Assembly (NCBI GenBank): GCA_048500255.1
Contig: JASNYH010000005.1
Location: forward strand, 124,001 to 188,000
DNA length: 64,000 bases
Source of the DNA: JAMHWF01 sp048500255
GTDB taxonomy: Bacteria > Pseudomonadota > Gammaproteobacteria > Burkholderiales > Burkholderiaceae_C
Reading direction: 5' to 3'
In this document: positions 1-8,751 of the stretch, one piece after another
Numbering within the stretch: the stretch's first letter is position 1
Layout: each line of letters opens with the position of its first letter
Position numbers and translations under genes: made by a program
Notes under the pieces: model-generated
Told to the model about the DNA's origin: nothing
Database searches by the model: none
Seen by the model: the letters and a program-made list of their open reading frames with translations, nothing else

Positions 1-1
1 C

Positions 2-427
2 ATGGCCAGTGTCGTGCACGGCAGCGGCAACATGGCGGCGACGGTGTCGTCGGGTTCGTTTCACACGGACGGCATGGTGATCGTTCCATGCACGATGCGC
101 ACGCTGGCTGCGGTGGCGCACGGCTACGGCGAGGGACTCGTGCATCGCGCAGCCGATGTCGTGCTCAAGGAGCGCCGCAAACTCGTGATCGTGGCGCGCG
201 AAACCCCTCTGTCCGAGATTCATCTCGAGAACATGCTGAAGCTGGCGCGCATGGGCGTGACGATCCTGCCGCCCATGCCGGCCTTTTACAACAAGCCCGA
301 GTCGGTGGACGACATCGTCGACCACATCGTCGCGCGGGTGCTCGATCAGTTCGACATCCCTGCTGAATTTGCCAAACGTTGGGACGGCAAGATGGACCGC
401 ACCAATGCACTGCAACGCCTGAAGTAA
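2..427 (+). CDS. UbiX-family flavin prenyltransferase, 3' part (cut by window edge)
   Basis: Carboxy-terminal about 140 residues of a UbiX/Pad1-type flavin prenyltransferase; the gene begins before the window. Visible family landmarks are the SGSFHTDGM stretch, PCTMRTLAAVAHG, the RAADVVLKERR segment, ARETPLSEIHLENM and LPPMPAFYNKP, which together form the FMN and dimethylallyl-phosphate pocket. The family makes prenylated FMN, the cofactor that UbiD decarboxylases need. A UbiD gene follows 45 bp downstream with its own strong ribosome binding site, so the pair is almost certainly a cofactor-maker and its client enzyme in one operon. It could serve other UbiD proteins in the cell, but the adjacency argues for a dedicated copy. 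Confidence 0.9.
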   Translation: MASVVHGSGNMAATVSSGSFHTDGMVIVPCTMRTLAAVAHGYGEGLVHRAADVVLKERRKLVIVARETPLSEIHLENMLKLARMGVTILPPMPAFYNKPESVDDIVDHIVARVLDQFDIPAEFAKRWDGKMDRTNALQRLK

Positions 428-472
428 CCGAAACGCCATCCCCCATCCGACAACACTGAAGAGGAGAGCTCC

Positions 473-2029
473 ATGGCCGATACGCCCCAACACCACGTCA
501 AGGATCTGCGCGCCGCCATCGAGTGGCTCCGTTCGCGCAACTACCTCATCGAGACCGACCAGGAGGTCAACCCCGATCTCGAGATCACAGGTCTGCAGAA
601 GGTTTTCGACGGCAGTCTGCCGATGCTGTTCAACAACGTGAAGGGCAAGCCGCACGCACGCGCCATCACGAACCTGTTCGGCGATATCCGCGTCGTCGAG
701 GAGATGTTCGGCTGGAAGGACTCGCTGGAGCGTGTCAAGAAGGTGGCGCGCGCAATCGATCATCCGATCAAGCCGGTCATCATCGACCAGAGCGAGGCGC
801 CCGTGCAACAGGAGGTGCTGACGAAGGATCTTGACGTCAACCGGTGGTTGACCGCCATCAAGCACACGCCGCTGGAAAAGGAGCTGACCATCGGGTCGGG
901 CATCTCGTGCGTGATCGGTAAGTACTTCGACGGCGGCAGCCACATCGGCTACAACCGTATGAACTTCCGCTGGGGCAACATCGGCACGTTCCAGATCTCG
1001 CCCGGATCGCACATGTGGCAGGTCATGACGGCGCACTACAAGGACGATGAGCCGATTCCGTTGACGATGTGTTTCGGCGTTCCCCCGTCGTGCACCTTCG
1101 TGGCCGGCTCGGGCTTCGACTATGCGATCCTGCCGAAGGGCTGCGACGAGATTGGCATTGCCGGCGCGATCCAGGGCGAAGCTGTGCGCCTGGTCAAGTG
1201 CCGCACCATCGATGCCTACACTCTGGCCGACGCCGAGTACGTGCTCGAGGGCTACCTGCATCCGCGCGACAAGCGCTACGAGACGGCGGAGTCGGAAGAG
1301 GCGGACATCCAGGGCCGCTTCCACTTCCACCCGGAGTGGGCCGGCTACATGGGCAAGGCCTACAAGGCGCCGACCTTCCACGTCACGGCGATCACGATGC
1401 GCAAGCGCGAAAGCAAGCCGGTGATCTTCCCGCTCGGCGTGCATACCGCGGACGACTCCAATATCGACACCTCGGTGCGCGAGTCCGCCATCTTTGCGCT
1501 GTGTGAGCGCCTGCAACCGGGCATCGTGCAGAACGTGCACATCCCGTACTGCATGACGGACTGGGGTGGCTGCATCATCCAGGTGAAGAAGCGCAATCAG
1601 ATCGAAGAGGGTTGGCAGCGGAACTTCCTCTCGGCGATCCTGTCGTGCTCGCAAGGCATGCGACTGGCTATCGCCGTCAGCGAAGACGTCGACATCTATT
1701 CGATGGACGACATCATGTGGTGCCTGACGACTCGCGTGAACCCGCAGACGGACATCCTGAATCCGATTCCCGGCGGTCGCGGGCAGACCTTCATGCCGGC
1801 CGAGCGCATGACGTCAGGTGACAAGCAGTGGACGGCGTCGAACACCCTGTTCGAGGGCGGCATGGGCATCGATGCTACGGTGCCGTTCGGCTACGAGAGC
1901 GACTTCCACCGCCCCGTCTACGGCGTGGACCTGGTCAAGCCGGAGAAGTTCTTCAGCGCGAAGGACATCGAGACGATGAAGTCGCGTATGTCGGGCTGGA
2001 TGCTGTCGCTGGCGCGTACCGGCCGCTGA
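473..2029 (+). CDS. UbiD-family (prFMN-dependent) aromatic decarboxylase, phthaloyl-CoA decarboxylase candidate
   Basis: A 518-residue UbiD-family (de)carboxylase. The start is the ATG at 473, preceded by GAGGAGAG. Family landmarks: NRMNFRW at 161-167 (prFMN/metal contact region), SPGSH at 176-180, and the acidic ADAEYVLEG stretch at 253-260 with Glu255 and Glu259. The segment after that motif, about 261-295, is longer and more charged than the usual GP-GE-TGY loop of ubiquinone-pathway UbiD, so a catabolic substrate is more likely than ubiquinone synthesis. A UbiX partner lies upstream, and two class III CoA-transferases follow. That combination matches clusters in which phthalate is converted to its CoA thioester and then decarboxylated to benzoyl-CoA. 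The substrate is inference: isophthaloyl-CoA, another aryl-CoA or a hydroxybenzoate are alternatives. Confidence 0.9.
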   Translation: MADTPQHHVKDLRAAIEWLRSRNYLIETDQEVNPDLEITGLQKVFDGSLPMLFNNVKGKPHARAITNLFGDIRVVEEMFGWKDSLERVKKVARAIDHPIKPVIIDQSEAPVQQEVLTKDLDVNRWLTAIKHTPLEKELTIGSGISCVIGKYFDGGSHIGYNRMNFRWGNIGTFQISPGSHMWQVMTAHYKDDEPIPLTMCFGVPPSCTFVAGSGFDYAILPKGCDEIGIAGAIQGEAVRLVKCRTIDAYTLADAEYVLEGYLHPRDKRYETAESEEADIQGRFHFHPEWAGYMGKAYKAPTFHVTAITMRKRESKPVIFPLGVHTADDSNIDTSVRESAIFALCERLQPGIVQNVHIPYCMTDWGGCIIQVKKRNQIEEGWQRNFLSAILSCSQGMRLAIAVSEDVDIYSMDDIMWCLTTRVNPQTDILNPIPGGRGQTFMPAERMTSGDKQWTASNTLFEGGMGIDATVPFGYESDFHRPVYGVDLVKPEKFFSAKDIETMKSRMSGWMLSLARTGR

Positions 2030-2087
2030 CGCTGACAACGCGCGCCGCTGCGAAACGAAGGGCACGACGCAATCCTGTCCGGAGACC

Positions 2088-2195
2088 CTGCTCGCTGGCA
2101 TTCGCATTGCGGATGCCGGCGAGCGTGCCGATCGGCTGGCCGGTCGGCTTTTCGGCAACTTCGGCGCCGATGTGGTCAAGAGCGAAGCGCCCTAA
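2088..2195 (+). pseudogene. Remnant of a class III CoA-transferase amino terminus
   Basis: In the 348-bp gap between the UbiD gene and the next CoA-transferase, one frame reads LLAGIRIADAGERADRLAGR and then LFGNFGADVVKSEAP before a TAA stop. This is the typical opening of CaiB/BaiF CoA-transferases (leader, strand, then a GADVVKVE motif). Only about 35 codons survive and no start codon or ribosome binding site is evident. It is best read as the decayed 5' end of a further CoA-transferase. The rest of the gap (2196-2377) shows nothing recognisable apart from the ribosome binding site of the next gene. Confidence 0.6.
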
Positions 2196-2377
2196 GGTGA
2201 GTACCGCGCGACCGAGGGCGTGCCCTGATGTCTGCTGAGCATCGAGCTGGGGCGGGCGGGCGTGCTGCCTGTATCGGCGCAGGCGCAGCGACCGCGACTT
2301 CTCGGATTCGGCTACTCGAAGCGCTGCAGGCTCCGGTTCCAGTTCCACCGTAGGGGTTTGCTCGAAGGGAGAGGCGA

Positions 2378-3556
2378 ATGCTTAACGGATATCGGGTGCT
2401 TGATCTCAGCAACCAGCTTGGATGGTTGGCCGGCCGGTTGCTGGCCGATCTCGGGGCAGATGTGATCAAGGTCGAGCCATCTGGGGCGAGCATCGCGGAC
2501 GCTAACTGGCAGGCGTACAACGTCAACAAGCGCCTGCTGCGGCTCGATCTGGATGCACCAGACGGCCAGTCGGCCTTCGATCGTCTAATCGAAGGCACCG
2601 ATATCTTGATCGAGTCGTCACAGCCGGGCCAGCCGGGGGCCGCCCGCCTGGCCTATGGCAGGCTGCGCGCACTCAATCCCCGTTTGATCCACGTTTCGAT
2701 CACCCCGTTCGGGTGCGAAGGGCCGCGCGCGAAGTGGCTTGCCACGGACCTGGAGTTGATGGCATCAGGCGGCGCCATGTCGCTGGCCGGCGAGACGGAT
2801 GGCGCACCAACTCGCGTCACGGTTCCGCAGTCCTATTCCTGGGGTGGCGCGCAGGCGGCAGTGGGGGCTTTGACTGCTCTGGTGCACCGTACCGTTACGG
2901 GGGTGGGGCAACATGTGGACACTTCGGTGCAGGCCTCCGTCATCCTTGCCCTGTCTCATGCTCCGGCATTCTGGGACATGGAGAGAACCAATCCTACCCG
3001 TGCGGGTGCCTATGTCACGGGTCGCTCGGTCAAGGGCGCGCGTTATCGCGCCTTCTGGCCCTGTGCCGACGGCTACGTCAACTTCGTCTTGTATGGCGGG
3101 GCCGCGGGGCGGCGGACCAATGCCAGGCTGACGGAGTGGATGCGGGAGCGGGGCGCAGAGCTCGGGGCGCTCGAAAACATGGACTGGAAGCGCTTCGTCA
3201 CTACGCTCGCGAGCCAGGAGGAGGTGGACGATCTGGAACGGCCGATCGCTCAGTTCTTTCTCGGCATCACCAAGCGCGAGTTCCTCGAGGAGGCGAGCAA
3301 GCGCGAGATCATGGGCTACCCCGTATCGACCATGGAGGACATCGCGCACGATCCGCAACTGGCGGCCCGGCACTTCTGGAATGACGTGCGGGGAGCAGAC
3401 GGTACCGCTCAGCGTCACTGCGGCAGTTTTGTGATGGTCGACGGTAAGCGCGCGGCGCTTCGTCATGCGCCCGGCGAAGAGGTAGACCTGCGCCACTTGC
3501 TGGTGGAGTTTGGCCAGACCGCGTACACGCAATCCAGGGAAGAGGCAACTCTTTGA
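2378..3556 (+). CDS. Class III (CaiB/BaiF) CoA-transferase, subunit with catalytic Asp
   Basis: A 392-residue family III CoA-transferase. The ATG follows GGGAGAGG. It opens with the usual VLDLSNQLGWLAGRLLADLG and GADVIKVEPSG segments. The nucleophilic aspartate expected after the GP-x-(K) turn is present as Asp124 in WLATDLELMASGG; it forms the aspartyl-CoA intermediate in this family. It is followed, after an IS insertion, by a second CoA-transferase that lacks this residue, so the two probably form a heteromeric enzyme like BbsEF or the succinyl-CoA:phthalate CoA-transferases. The likely role is transferring CoA from succinyl-CoA to the substrate of the upstream UbiD enzyme. Phthalate as acceptor is inferred from context only. 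Confidence 0.88.
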   Translation: MLNGYRVLDLSNQLGWLAGRLLADLGADVIKVEPSGASIADANWQAYNVNKRLLRLDLDAPDGQSAFDRLIEGTDILIESSQPGQPGAARLAYGRLRALNPRLIHVSITPFGCEGPRAKWLATDLELMASGGAMSLAGETDGAPTRVTVPQSYSWGGAQAAVGALTALVHRTVTGVGQHVDTSVQASVILALSHAPAFWDMERTNPTRAGAYVTGRSVKGARYRAFWPCADGYVNFVLYGGAAGRRTNARLTEWMRERGAELGALENMDWKRFVTTLASQEEVDDLERPIAQFFLGITKREFLEEASKREIMGYPVSTMEDIAHDPQLAARHFWNDVRGADGTAQRHCGSFVMVDGKRAALRHAPGEEVDLRHLLVEFGQTAYTQSREEATL

Positions 3557-3636
3557 CCAGAGATATGCCTGCAGCTACGCGGACGACGGCGCACGAGCGC
3601 GCCAAGGTAGTCGTGCAACGAAGACCAGAGGCTTAA

Positions 3637-4800
3637 GGAAGGTCTGAACAACGTGAAAACGCCAGCGCGTTCGACCTGCCGAGCTGCGACGACCGCGGTT
3701 TCGGGTTCGCGCAGTGGCGTTTCGAGCGGCCTTGGCCGCGCTCTTCGCGCCTCATGCCGTTCTCGGACGGACTGCTTCCATCGCCATCAACTGCCGCCTG
3801 GCCATCCACAGGTTCGACAGCGCGAACAGCGTGACCACGTGCGCCGTGTTCTTGGCCAGCCCGCGAAAGCGCACCTTCATCAACCCGAACTGGCGCTTGA
3901 TGACCCGGAACGGATGCTCCACCTTCGCGCGCACGCTGGCCTTGCGGTGCTCGTGCTTCTTCATCGCCGCCTTGCTGCGCCCCTCGGGCAGCTTGGCGAT
4001 GTCGCTGGGCCGCGCGGCGATGTGCCACTGCAGGTCCTCGCGTTGCACACGTGCCTGCGCACCGCGGTAGCCCGAGTCGGCCCAGACAGCTTGTTCCTTG
4101 CCGTGCAGCAGGTCGGCGATCTGCTCGACGTCGGCCTCATTGGCCGCCGTGGTGGTGACCGTGTGCACCAGGCCGCTCGCGGCGTCCACCGCGATGTGCG
4201 CCTTCATGCCGAAGTGCCACTGGTTGCCCTTCCTGGTCTGGTGCATCTCGGGATCACGCTCGCCCTCGGCGTTCTTGGTCGAGCTGGGCGCGGCGATGAT
4301 GGTGGCGTCCACGATGCTGCCCTTCTTGAGCAGCAGCCCCTTGCGCGCCAGGTGCGCATTGACCGCCCCGAGGATGTCCTCGGCCAGGTCGTTGGCTTCG
4401 AGCAGGTGCCGGAAGTTGAGGATCGTCGTCTCGTCGGGGATCGGCTCGCTCAGGCTCAACCGGGCGAACGCGCGCAGCGAGGCGATCTCGTACAGCGCCT
4501 CTTCCATCGCCGGGTCGCTCAACGCAAACCAGTTCTGCATCAGGTGCACGCGCAGCATCGACTCCAGCGGGTACGGCCTGCGGCCACGGCCGGCCACCGG
4601 GTAGTGCGGCTCGATCAGCCCCAGCAGCGCCTTCCACGGCACCACCAGTTCCATCTCGTCGAGGAAGACCTCGCGCCGGGTCTTCTTGCGCTTGCCGGCG
4701 TACTCGGCGTCCGAGAAACTGATCTGGCCCATCGTGCTGCTCGCTCCTTGCGCTGCTCAACGGTCTCGCGGCGTGGTCGGTGGACTTGTTCAGACCTTCC
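3637..4800 (-). mobile_element. IS5-family insertion sequence, intact copy 1
   Basis: An 1164-bp element bounded by the inverted repeats GGAAGGTCTGAACAA (left, 3637-3651) and TTGTTCAGACCTTCC (right, 4786-4800). The host sequence TTAA is duplicated on both sides (3633-3636 and 4801-4804), which fits the YTAR target preference of the IS5 subgroup. It carries one full-length transposase gene on the minus strand. It sits between two CoA-transferase genes and probably disconnects their transcription. A nearly identical second copy with a different target duplication lies at 61974-63138, and a fossil end of the same type at 13214-13465. Confidence 0.93.
3752..4732 (-). CDS. IS5-family transposase
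   Basis: A 326-residue DDE transposase filling the intact IS. Recognisable parts are the N-terminal GRGRRPYPLESMLRVHLMQN region, the ALYEIASLRAF segment, IPDETTILNFRHLLE, the IVDATIIAAPSSTKN block containing a catalytic Asp, and the C-terminal YRGAQ signature of the Y-R-E region. There is no frameshift or stop, so the element may still be mobile. The protein closely matches the copy encoded at 62039-63022; differences are scattered substitutions and one residue in length. Confidence 0.95.
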   Translation of the reverse strand: MGQISFSDAEYAGKRKKTRREVFLDEMELVVPWKALLGLIEPHYPVAGRGRRPYPLESMLRVHLMQNWFALSDPAMEEALYEIASLRAFARLSLSEPIPDETTILNFRHLLEANDLAEDILGAVNAHLARKGLLLKKGSIVDATIIAAPSSTKNAEGERDPEMHQTRKGNQWHFGMKAHIAVDAASGLVHTVTTTAANEADVEQIADLLHGKEQAVWADSGYRGAQARVQREDLQWHIAARPSDIAKLPEGRSKAAMKKHEHRKASVRAKVEHPFRVIKRQFGLMKVRFRGLAKNTAHVVTLFALSNLWMARRQLMAMEAVRPRTA

Positions 4801-4816
4801 TTAAGGGGCAACTTGT

Positions 4817-6037
4817 ATGAGTGCAATCTCGCAGGCGCTGGCTGGTGTGAAAGTAGCGGAGTTCGGGGCGTATGCCGCCGGTCCGCACATTGGCAAGATG
4901 TTGGCGACGTTCGGCGCGACGGTAGTTCATGTGGAATCCCATCAGCGCCCGGACGGCTTTCGCGCCGAGTATCCACCCTTCAAGGGTGGCAAACCGGGAC
5001 CGGACCGCAGCGGCTGTTTTGCGTTTTTCAACGACTCAAAGTATGGCGTCACTCTTGACTTGAAGACGACGCCTGGCGTCGAGCTGGCGCAGCGCCTGGT
5101 CGGCTGGTCGGACATCGTGATCGAGAACATGCGCCCCGGGGTCATGGAGCGGCTGGGGCTGGGCTATGAGGCCGCCCGTGCACTGAACCCCCGCGTCGTA
5201 ATGATCTCGAGCTGCAACATGGGACAGACCGGGCCGCGCGCACAAACCCCTGGCTTCGGCTCCCAGCTTTCGGCGCTTGCCGGATTCTGCGGTTTGTCGG
5301 GCAGCCCCGATGGGCCGCCGATGCTCCTGTATGGGCCGTACATCGACTACATCGCCTCCAGTCTGGGTGGCGTGGCCGTGCTAGCGGCGCTCGACAGGCA
5401 ACGCCGAAGTGGGCAGGGGGCTTGGATCGATCTGGCGCAGTACGAAAGCGGGCTGATGTTCGTGGCCGGAGCGCTGTTGAATTTTCACACCACGGGTGCG
5501 GTCGTCGAGCGGTCATGCAACAACGATCCAGTCGCCATTCCGCATGACGCCTACCCCTGTGCGGGAGGCCAGTGGGTTGCCTTGTCCTGCTGGTCAGACG
5601 CAGAGTTCCGTCGCCTGGCGATGGTGCTCGAACGTGATGATCTCGCGGAAGACCCGCGTTTCGCGGACGCGGAATCGCGCCGAGAAAACGCCGAAGCCCT
5701 CTACGAAATCATCGCCCAATGGTCGCAGACGCGAGGCGCCGACGCCGCGGCGGCCGAACTGCAGGCGGCCGAAATTCACTCGTATCCGGTCAACACGATT
5801 GCCGACTTGTTCAGCGACCCGCAACTCGTCCATCGCCGGCTGTGGCGCCGTCGCCGCCACGGCGTGCTGGGCGACTTCAGCAGCTACTACTCGGCCTTCG
5901 AGCTCTCGGAGACCGCGGGCGACGTAACCGGTGCCGCCCCGCGCATCGGCGCTGACAATGAGTTCGTCTTTCAGGGGCTTCTCGGCCTGACAGATGAAGA
6001 GTTCGGAAGCTACCGAAAGCAAGGAGCTTTCGATTGA
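4817..6037 (+). CDS. Class III (CaiB/BaiF) CoA-transferase, subunit lacking the catalytic Asp
   Basis: A 406-residue CaiB/BaiF protein starting 17 bp after the IS right end, with AAGGGG as ribosome binding site. The family fold is clear: VAEFGAYAAGPHIGKMLA near the N-terminus, the ENMRPGVMERLGLGYE segment around 103-118, and NPRVVMISSCNMGQTGP. Where the catalytic aspartate should follow, the sequence is TPGFGSQLSALAG, giving Gly148. It is therefore probably a non-catalytic partner of the gene product encoded at 2378-3556, as in two-subunit family III enzymes where only one chain carries the nucleophile. The IS between the two genes may have cut it off from the operon promoter. Confidence 0.88.
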   Translation: MSAISQALAGVKVAEFGAYAAGPHIGKMLATFGATVVHVESHQRPDGFRAEYPPFKGGKPGPDRSGCFAFFNDSKYGVTLDLKTTPGVELAQRLVGWSDIVIENMRPGVMERLGLGYEAARALNPRVVMISSCNMGQTGPRAQTPGFGSQLSALAGFCGLSGSPDGPPMLLYGPYIDYIASSLGGVAVLAALDRQRRSGQGAWIDLAQYESGLMFVAGALLNFHTTGAVVERSCNNDPVAIPHDAYPCAGGQWVALSCWSDAEFRRLAMVLERDDLAEDPRFADAESRRENAEALYEIIAQWSQTRGADAAAAELQAAEIHSYPVNTIADLFSDPQLVHRRLWRRRRHGVLGDFSSYYSAFELSETAGDVTGAAPRIGADNEFVFQGLLGLTDEEFGSYRKQGAFD

Positions 6038-6177
6038 TGTTCTCTGCCATCCAAACGCCAGTGCGCTTGGATGGAGATCCACCCGCTGTGGGACACCCAT
6101 GCCTCGGGCGCGCCTGCAGCGGCCGACTGCGTCGGCTGATGTCGTCAGGGCGTCCGCTGAAAGCGAAGCGCGCGGCG

Positions 6178-7053
6178 TCATAGCAGTTCGATGAAGTTGC
6201 GCACCGTTGGCCGGCTGTCCCCATCGCGGGATATGACAAGCAGGTCCAAGAAGGCGTCGTCATCGGCGATTTCAACGAATGTGAGACCTGGAATCGCTGC
6301 TCGGCGCATTCCGGCGACAACGATGGCCACGCCGATTCCAGCTGCAGCTAGGCTCACAAGAGCAGTGATCTGATGGGCCTCGGCTACTGCGCGCGGGGAA
6401 AAGCCGGCGCTGGCGCACAACTCCTGCACCTTGCTGTACAAGCCAGGGCTGGTTTGGCGCGTCGGCATGATGAATGGCTCGTCCTTTAGCGCGACGAGTT
6501 CGATTCGACCGGCTCCGCAGAGCGGATGGTCGGATGACAGGGCTACCAGCAACTGCTCCTGCTGGACCCGCAGCGTTCTGATCCCGGGCGGCAACTCCCC
6601 ATCAGGCTGCCGGGCGAAACCGATGTCCAGACGTCGTTCAGCGAGCGCCTGCAGTTGCGCGGCAGTCGTCATCTGCTCGACCGTCAGATGAACCTCCGGC
6701 CATGCCCGGCGGAAGCGGGCCAACAGCGGCGCCATGACATCGCCGAAGACGACAGCTCCCGTGAAGCCGATCTCGAGGGGCCCAACGGCGCCTCGAACCA
6801 CCTGGGAGACGTGTCTCTGCGCCCTCGCAACCCGCTCCAGGATGGCACGCGCTTCGTCCAGAAGGTTCAGTCCAGCCTCCGTCAGCATGACACGACGCTT
6901 GGTGCGCTCGAACAGACGGGCGCCCAGTTCTTCCTCAAGCGTGCGGATGCTCAGGGAAAGTGGCGGTTGGGCGATATGCAGCTTCGCGGCAGCCCGGCTG
7001 AAATGCAGTTCCTCGGCGACGGCAACGAAGTGACGGAGGTGGCGAAGCTCCAT
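6178..7053 (-). CDS. LysR-family transcriptional regulator
   Basis: A 291-residue LysR protein with the winged HTH at about residues 1-60 (MELRHLRHFVAVAEELHFS, then AAAKLHIAQPPLS) and an effector-binding domain resembling the CatR/BenM group. It is transcribed away from the molybdoenzyme operon, with only 108 bp between the two starts, so it most likely controls that operon and itself. Its inducer is unknown but is probably an aromatic acid or an aryl-CoA precursor. The stop codon lies 141 bp beyond the convergent CoA-transferase gene. Confidence 0.93.
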   Translation of the reverse strand: MELRHLRHFVAVAEELHFSRAAAKLHIAQPPLSLSIRTLEEELGARLFERTKRRVMLTEAGLNLLDEARAILERVARAQRHVSQVVRGAVGPLEIGFTGAVVFGDVMAPLLARFRRAWPEVHLTVEQMTTAAQLQALAERRLDIGFARQPDGELPPGIRTLRVQQEQLLVALSSDHPLCGAGRIELVALKDEPFIMPTRQTSPGLYSKVQELCASAGFSPRAVAEAHQITALVSLAAAGIGVAIVVAGMRRAAIPGLTFVEIADDDAFLDLLVISRDGDSRPTVRNFIELL

Positions 7054-7161
7054 ACCAAAAATATATCAAAAGTGCAGAAAAATGTATTGGGAAATATTTG
7101 TGACTCTCGCCACCATCGGCCCATCTGCTGTGAACGTGGGTCAAGGCCGGGGAGGTAGGCG
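7054..7161. promoter_or_regulatory. Divergent control region between LysR gene and molybdoenzyme operon
   Basis: This 108-bp region is clearly more AT-rich than its surroundings. It holds CAAAAATATATC and, further right, AAATATTTGTG, which form an interrupted inverted match compatible with a LysR operator. GGGGAGG just before the ATG at 7162 is the ribosome binding site. No single -10/-35 pair can be assigned with confidence. Confidence 0.55.
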
Positions 7162-7803
7162 ATGGTGGAGCTGAAAAAGCCCTCCGTGGGTGGCCGTGCT
7201 GTGCGATGGGGGGTGAGCATCGACCTCAAGCGCTGCATCGGGTGTCAGTCGTGCACCTTGTCTTGCAAGGCGGAAAACGGCACGCCCCCTGGAGTGTTCT
7301 GGACACGGGTGGTGGAGAGCGAGCAAGGCATCTATCCGCTTGCCTATCGCGTGTTCATGCCTCTTCGCTGCAACCACTGCAGCAACCCGCCCTGTGTTCC
7401 GGTGTGTCCCACGGGGGCGACCTACCAACGAGAGCAAGACAATCTGGTCTTGGTGGATCAGGACGTTTGCGTCGGCTGCCACGCGTGCGCGGCGGCCTGT
7501 CCTTACCAAGCTCGCACGATTGTCGAGGACTCCGCGGGTTACTACGGTGGCACGAAGACGCCCTACGAGAAGGCGAAGTCCAAGAGATGGCAGGTTGGCA
7601 CGGCACAGAAGTGCAATATGTGCGTCGACCGCATCGATCAGGGGCTGAAGCCGGCCTGCGTTCAGTCTTGCCCGCCGAACGCACTGTGTTTTGGCGACCT
7701 GAACGATCCCCAAAGCGAGATATCCGTGCTCATCAAGAGCCGGCCCAACTTCGCGCCACACGCCGAGCTGGGGACGGAGCCCAACGTTTTCTATCTAACC
7801 TGA
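7162..7803 (+). CDS. Four-cluster 4Fe-4S electron-transfer subunit of molybdoenzyme
   Basis: A 213-residue DmsB/PhsB/PadC-type ferredoxin subunit. Sixteen cysteines fall in four groups: 25-28-31-35, 70-73-78-82, 103-106-109-113 and 151-154-166-170, enough for four [4Fe-4S] clusters. There is no signal peptide. It should carry electrons between the molybdenum subunit (9072-11624) and the membrane anchor immediately downstream. Its size matches the 24-kDa iron-sulfur subunit of phenylacetyl-CoA:acceptor oxidoreductase, but thiosulfate/polysulfide reductase subunits have the same architecture. It is first in the operon, with a strong GGAGG ribosome binding site. Confidence 0.93.
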   Translation: MVELKKPSVGGRAVRWGVSIDLKRCIGCQSCTLSCKAENGTPPGVFWTRVVESEQGIYPLAYRVFMPLRCNHCSNPPCVPVCPTGATYQREQDNLVLVDQDVCVGCHACAAACPYQARTIVEDSAGYYGGTKTPYEKAKSKRWQVGTAQKCNMCVDRIDQGLKPACVQSCPPNALCFGDLNDPQSEISVLIKSRPNFAPHAELGTEPNVFYLT

Positions 7804-7825
7804 GCGGCACTCGGGGAGACGCAAC

Positions 7826-8749
7826 ATGAAGCAAGTGCGGTTCGACGTCAAGCCGAGATGCCAGCGGGAGTGGGGCTGGATGCTGGCGATGTGGCTTTTT
7901 TTGAGCGGCACTGCGGCGACCCTCTTTCTGTACTACGCGGCGTTTGGCCTGCCCCTCGGGTTTGCGCAACTGTCGCTCGGTCTCATGCTCATGGGCGGTG
8001 TCGTTTTGCTGCTGGAACAGGGCAATCCGGCTCGCGCTTGGCGGGCGGCAGCTCGCGTGAAGACCTCTTGGCTCAGCCGTGGTGTCCTCTTCGTGTCTTG
8101 CTTTATCGTTTCAAGCGTGCTGTATCTCGTTCCGATCGAGATGATGGATCGGGATGTACTGGCTTCCATCGTCAGCGCGTGTGCCCTGTCAGTGGTCCTC
8201 TATCCAGGGTTCTTTCTTGCTAAGAACCGTTCCATTCCGTTCTGGAACACGCCGCTGCTGCCCGCGGTACTGGTGGTCAATGCCGCGCTCGCGGCCGCGG
8301 CCGCCGTCCTGGCCGCTGGACACTATCTGATGAGCAGCGGCCGGCTACCGGTGTTCGGAACGCTTGCTGCTGTGCTGACGGTAGCCAGCGGGGGCATGGT
8401 CGCCATCTATCTGTGGGCCATGTACCGCGCCGGCGGTGCGGCTCAGGAATCCGTTCGACTTTTGATGCGGTCGCCGTTGGCTGGGGTCTTCTGGGGCGGC
8501 GCGATCGGCCTCGGCATGTGCCTGCCGTTGTGCCTCCTGTTGCTGGTCCCAGGGGCGGGTGTGTGGGCCGGAGCCTGCGTGCTGGTCGGCTCACTACTGC
8601 TGCGCTACTCCCTGTTGAAGGCAGGCGTCTACGTGCCGTACGCCATCGTGCAGGCAGGCATCGACTTTCGCAGGATCAACCGCACGGGCGACGAACTCGA
8701 GCGGGAATACCGGGACGTGATGCGCGGCTGTGCCGAGGCGCGAGGCTGA
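7826..8749 (+). CDS. NrfD/DmsC-like membrane anchor subunit
   Basis: A 307-residue polytopic membrane protein with about eight hydrophobic segments, beginning with WGWMLAMWLFLSGTAATLFL. Proteins of this type anchor molybdoenzymes to the cytoplasmic membrane and exchange electrons with quinones. It follows the ferredoxin gene by 22 bp with GGGGAGA as ribosome binding site, and overlaps nothing. Size and order agree with the 34-kDa PadD-like anchor of phenylacetyl-CoA:acceptor oxidoreductase; assignment to that enzyme is inference. Confidence 0.85.
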   Translation: MKQVRFDVKPRCQREWGWMLAMWLFLSGTAATLFLYYAAFGLPLGFAQLSLGLMLMGGVVLLLEQGNPARAWRAAARVKTSWLSRGVLFVSCFIVSSVLYLVPIEMMDRDVLASIVSACALSVVLYPGFFLAKNRSIPFWNTPLLPAVLVVNAALAAAAAVLAAGHYLMSSGRLPVFGTLAAVLTVASGGMVAIYLWAMYRAGGAAQESVRLLMRSPLAGVFWGGAIGLGMCLPLCLLLLVPGAGVWAGACVLVGSLLLRYSLLKAGVYVPYAIVQAGIDFRRINRTGDELEREYRDVMRGCAEARG

Positions 8750-8751
8750 TC

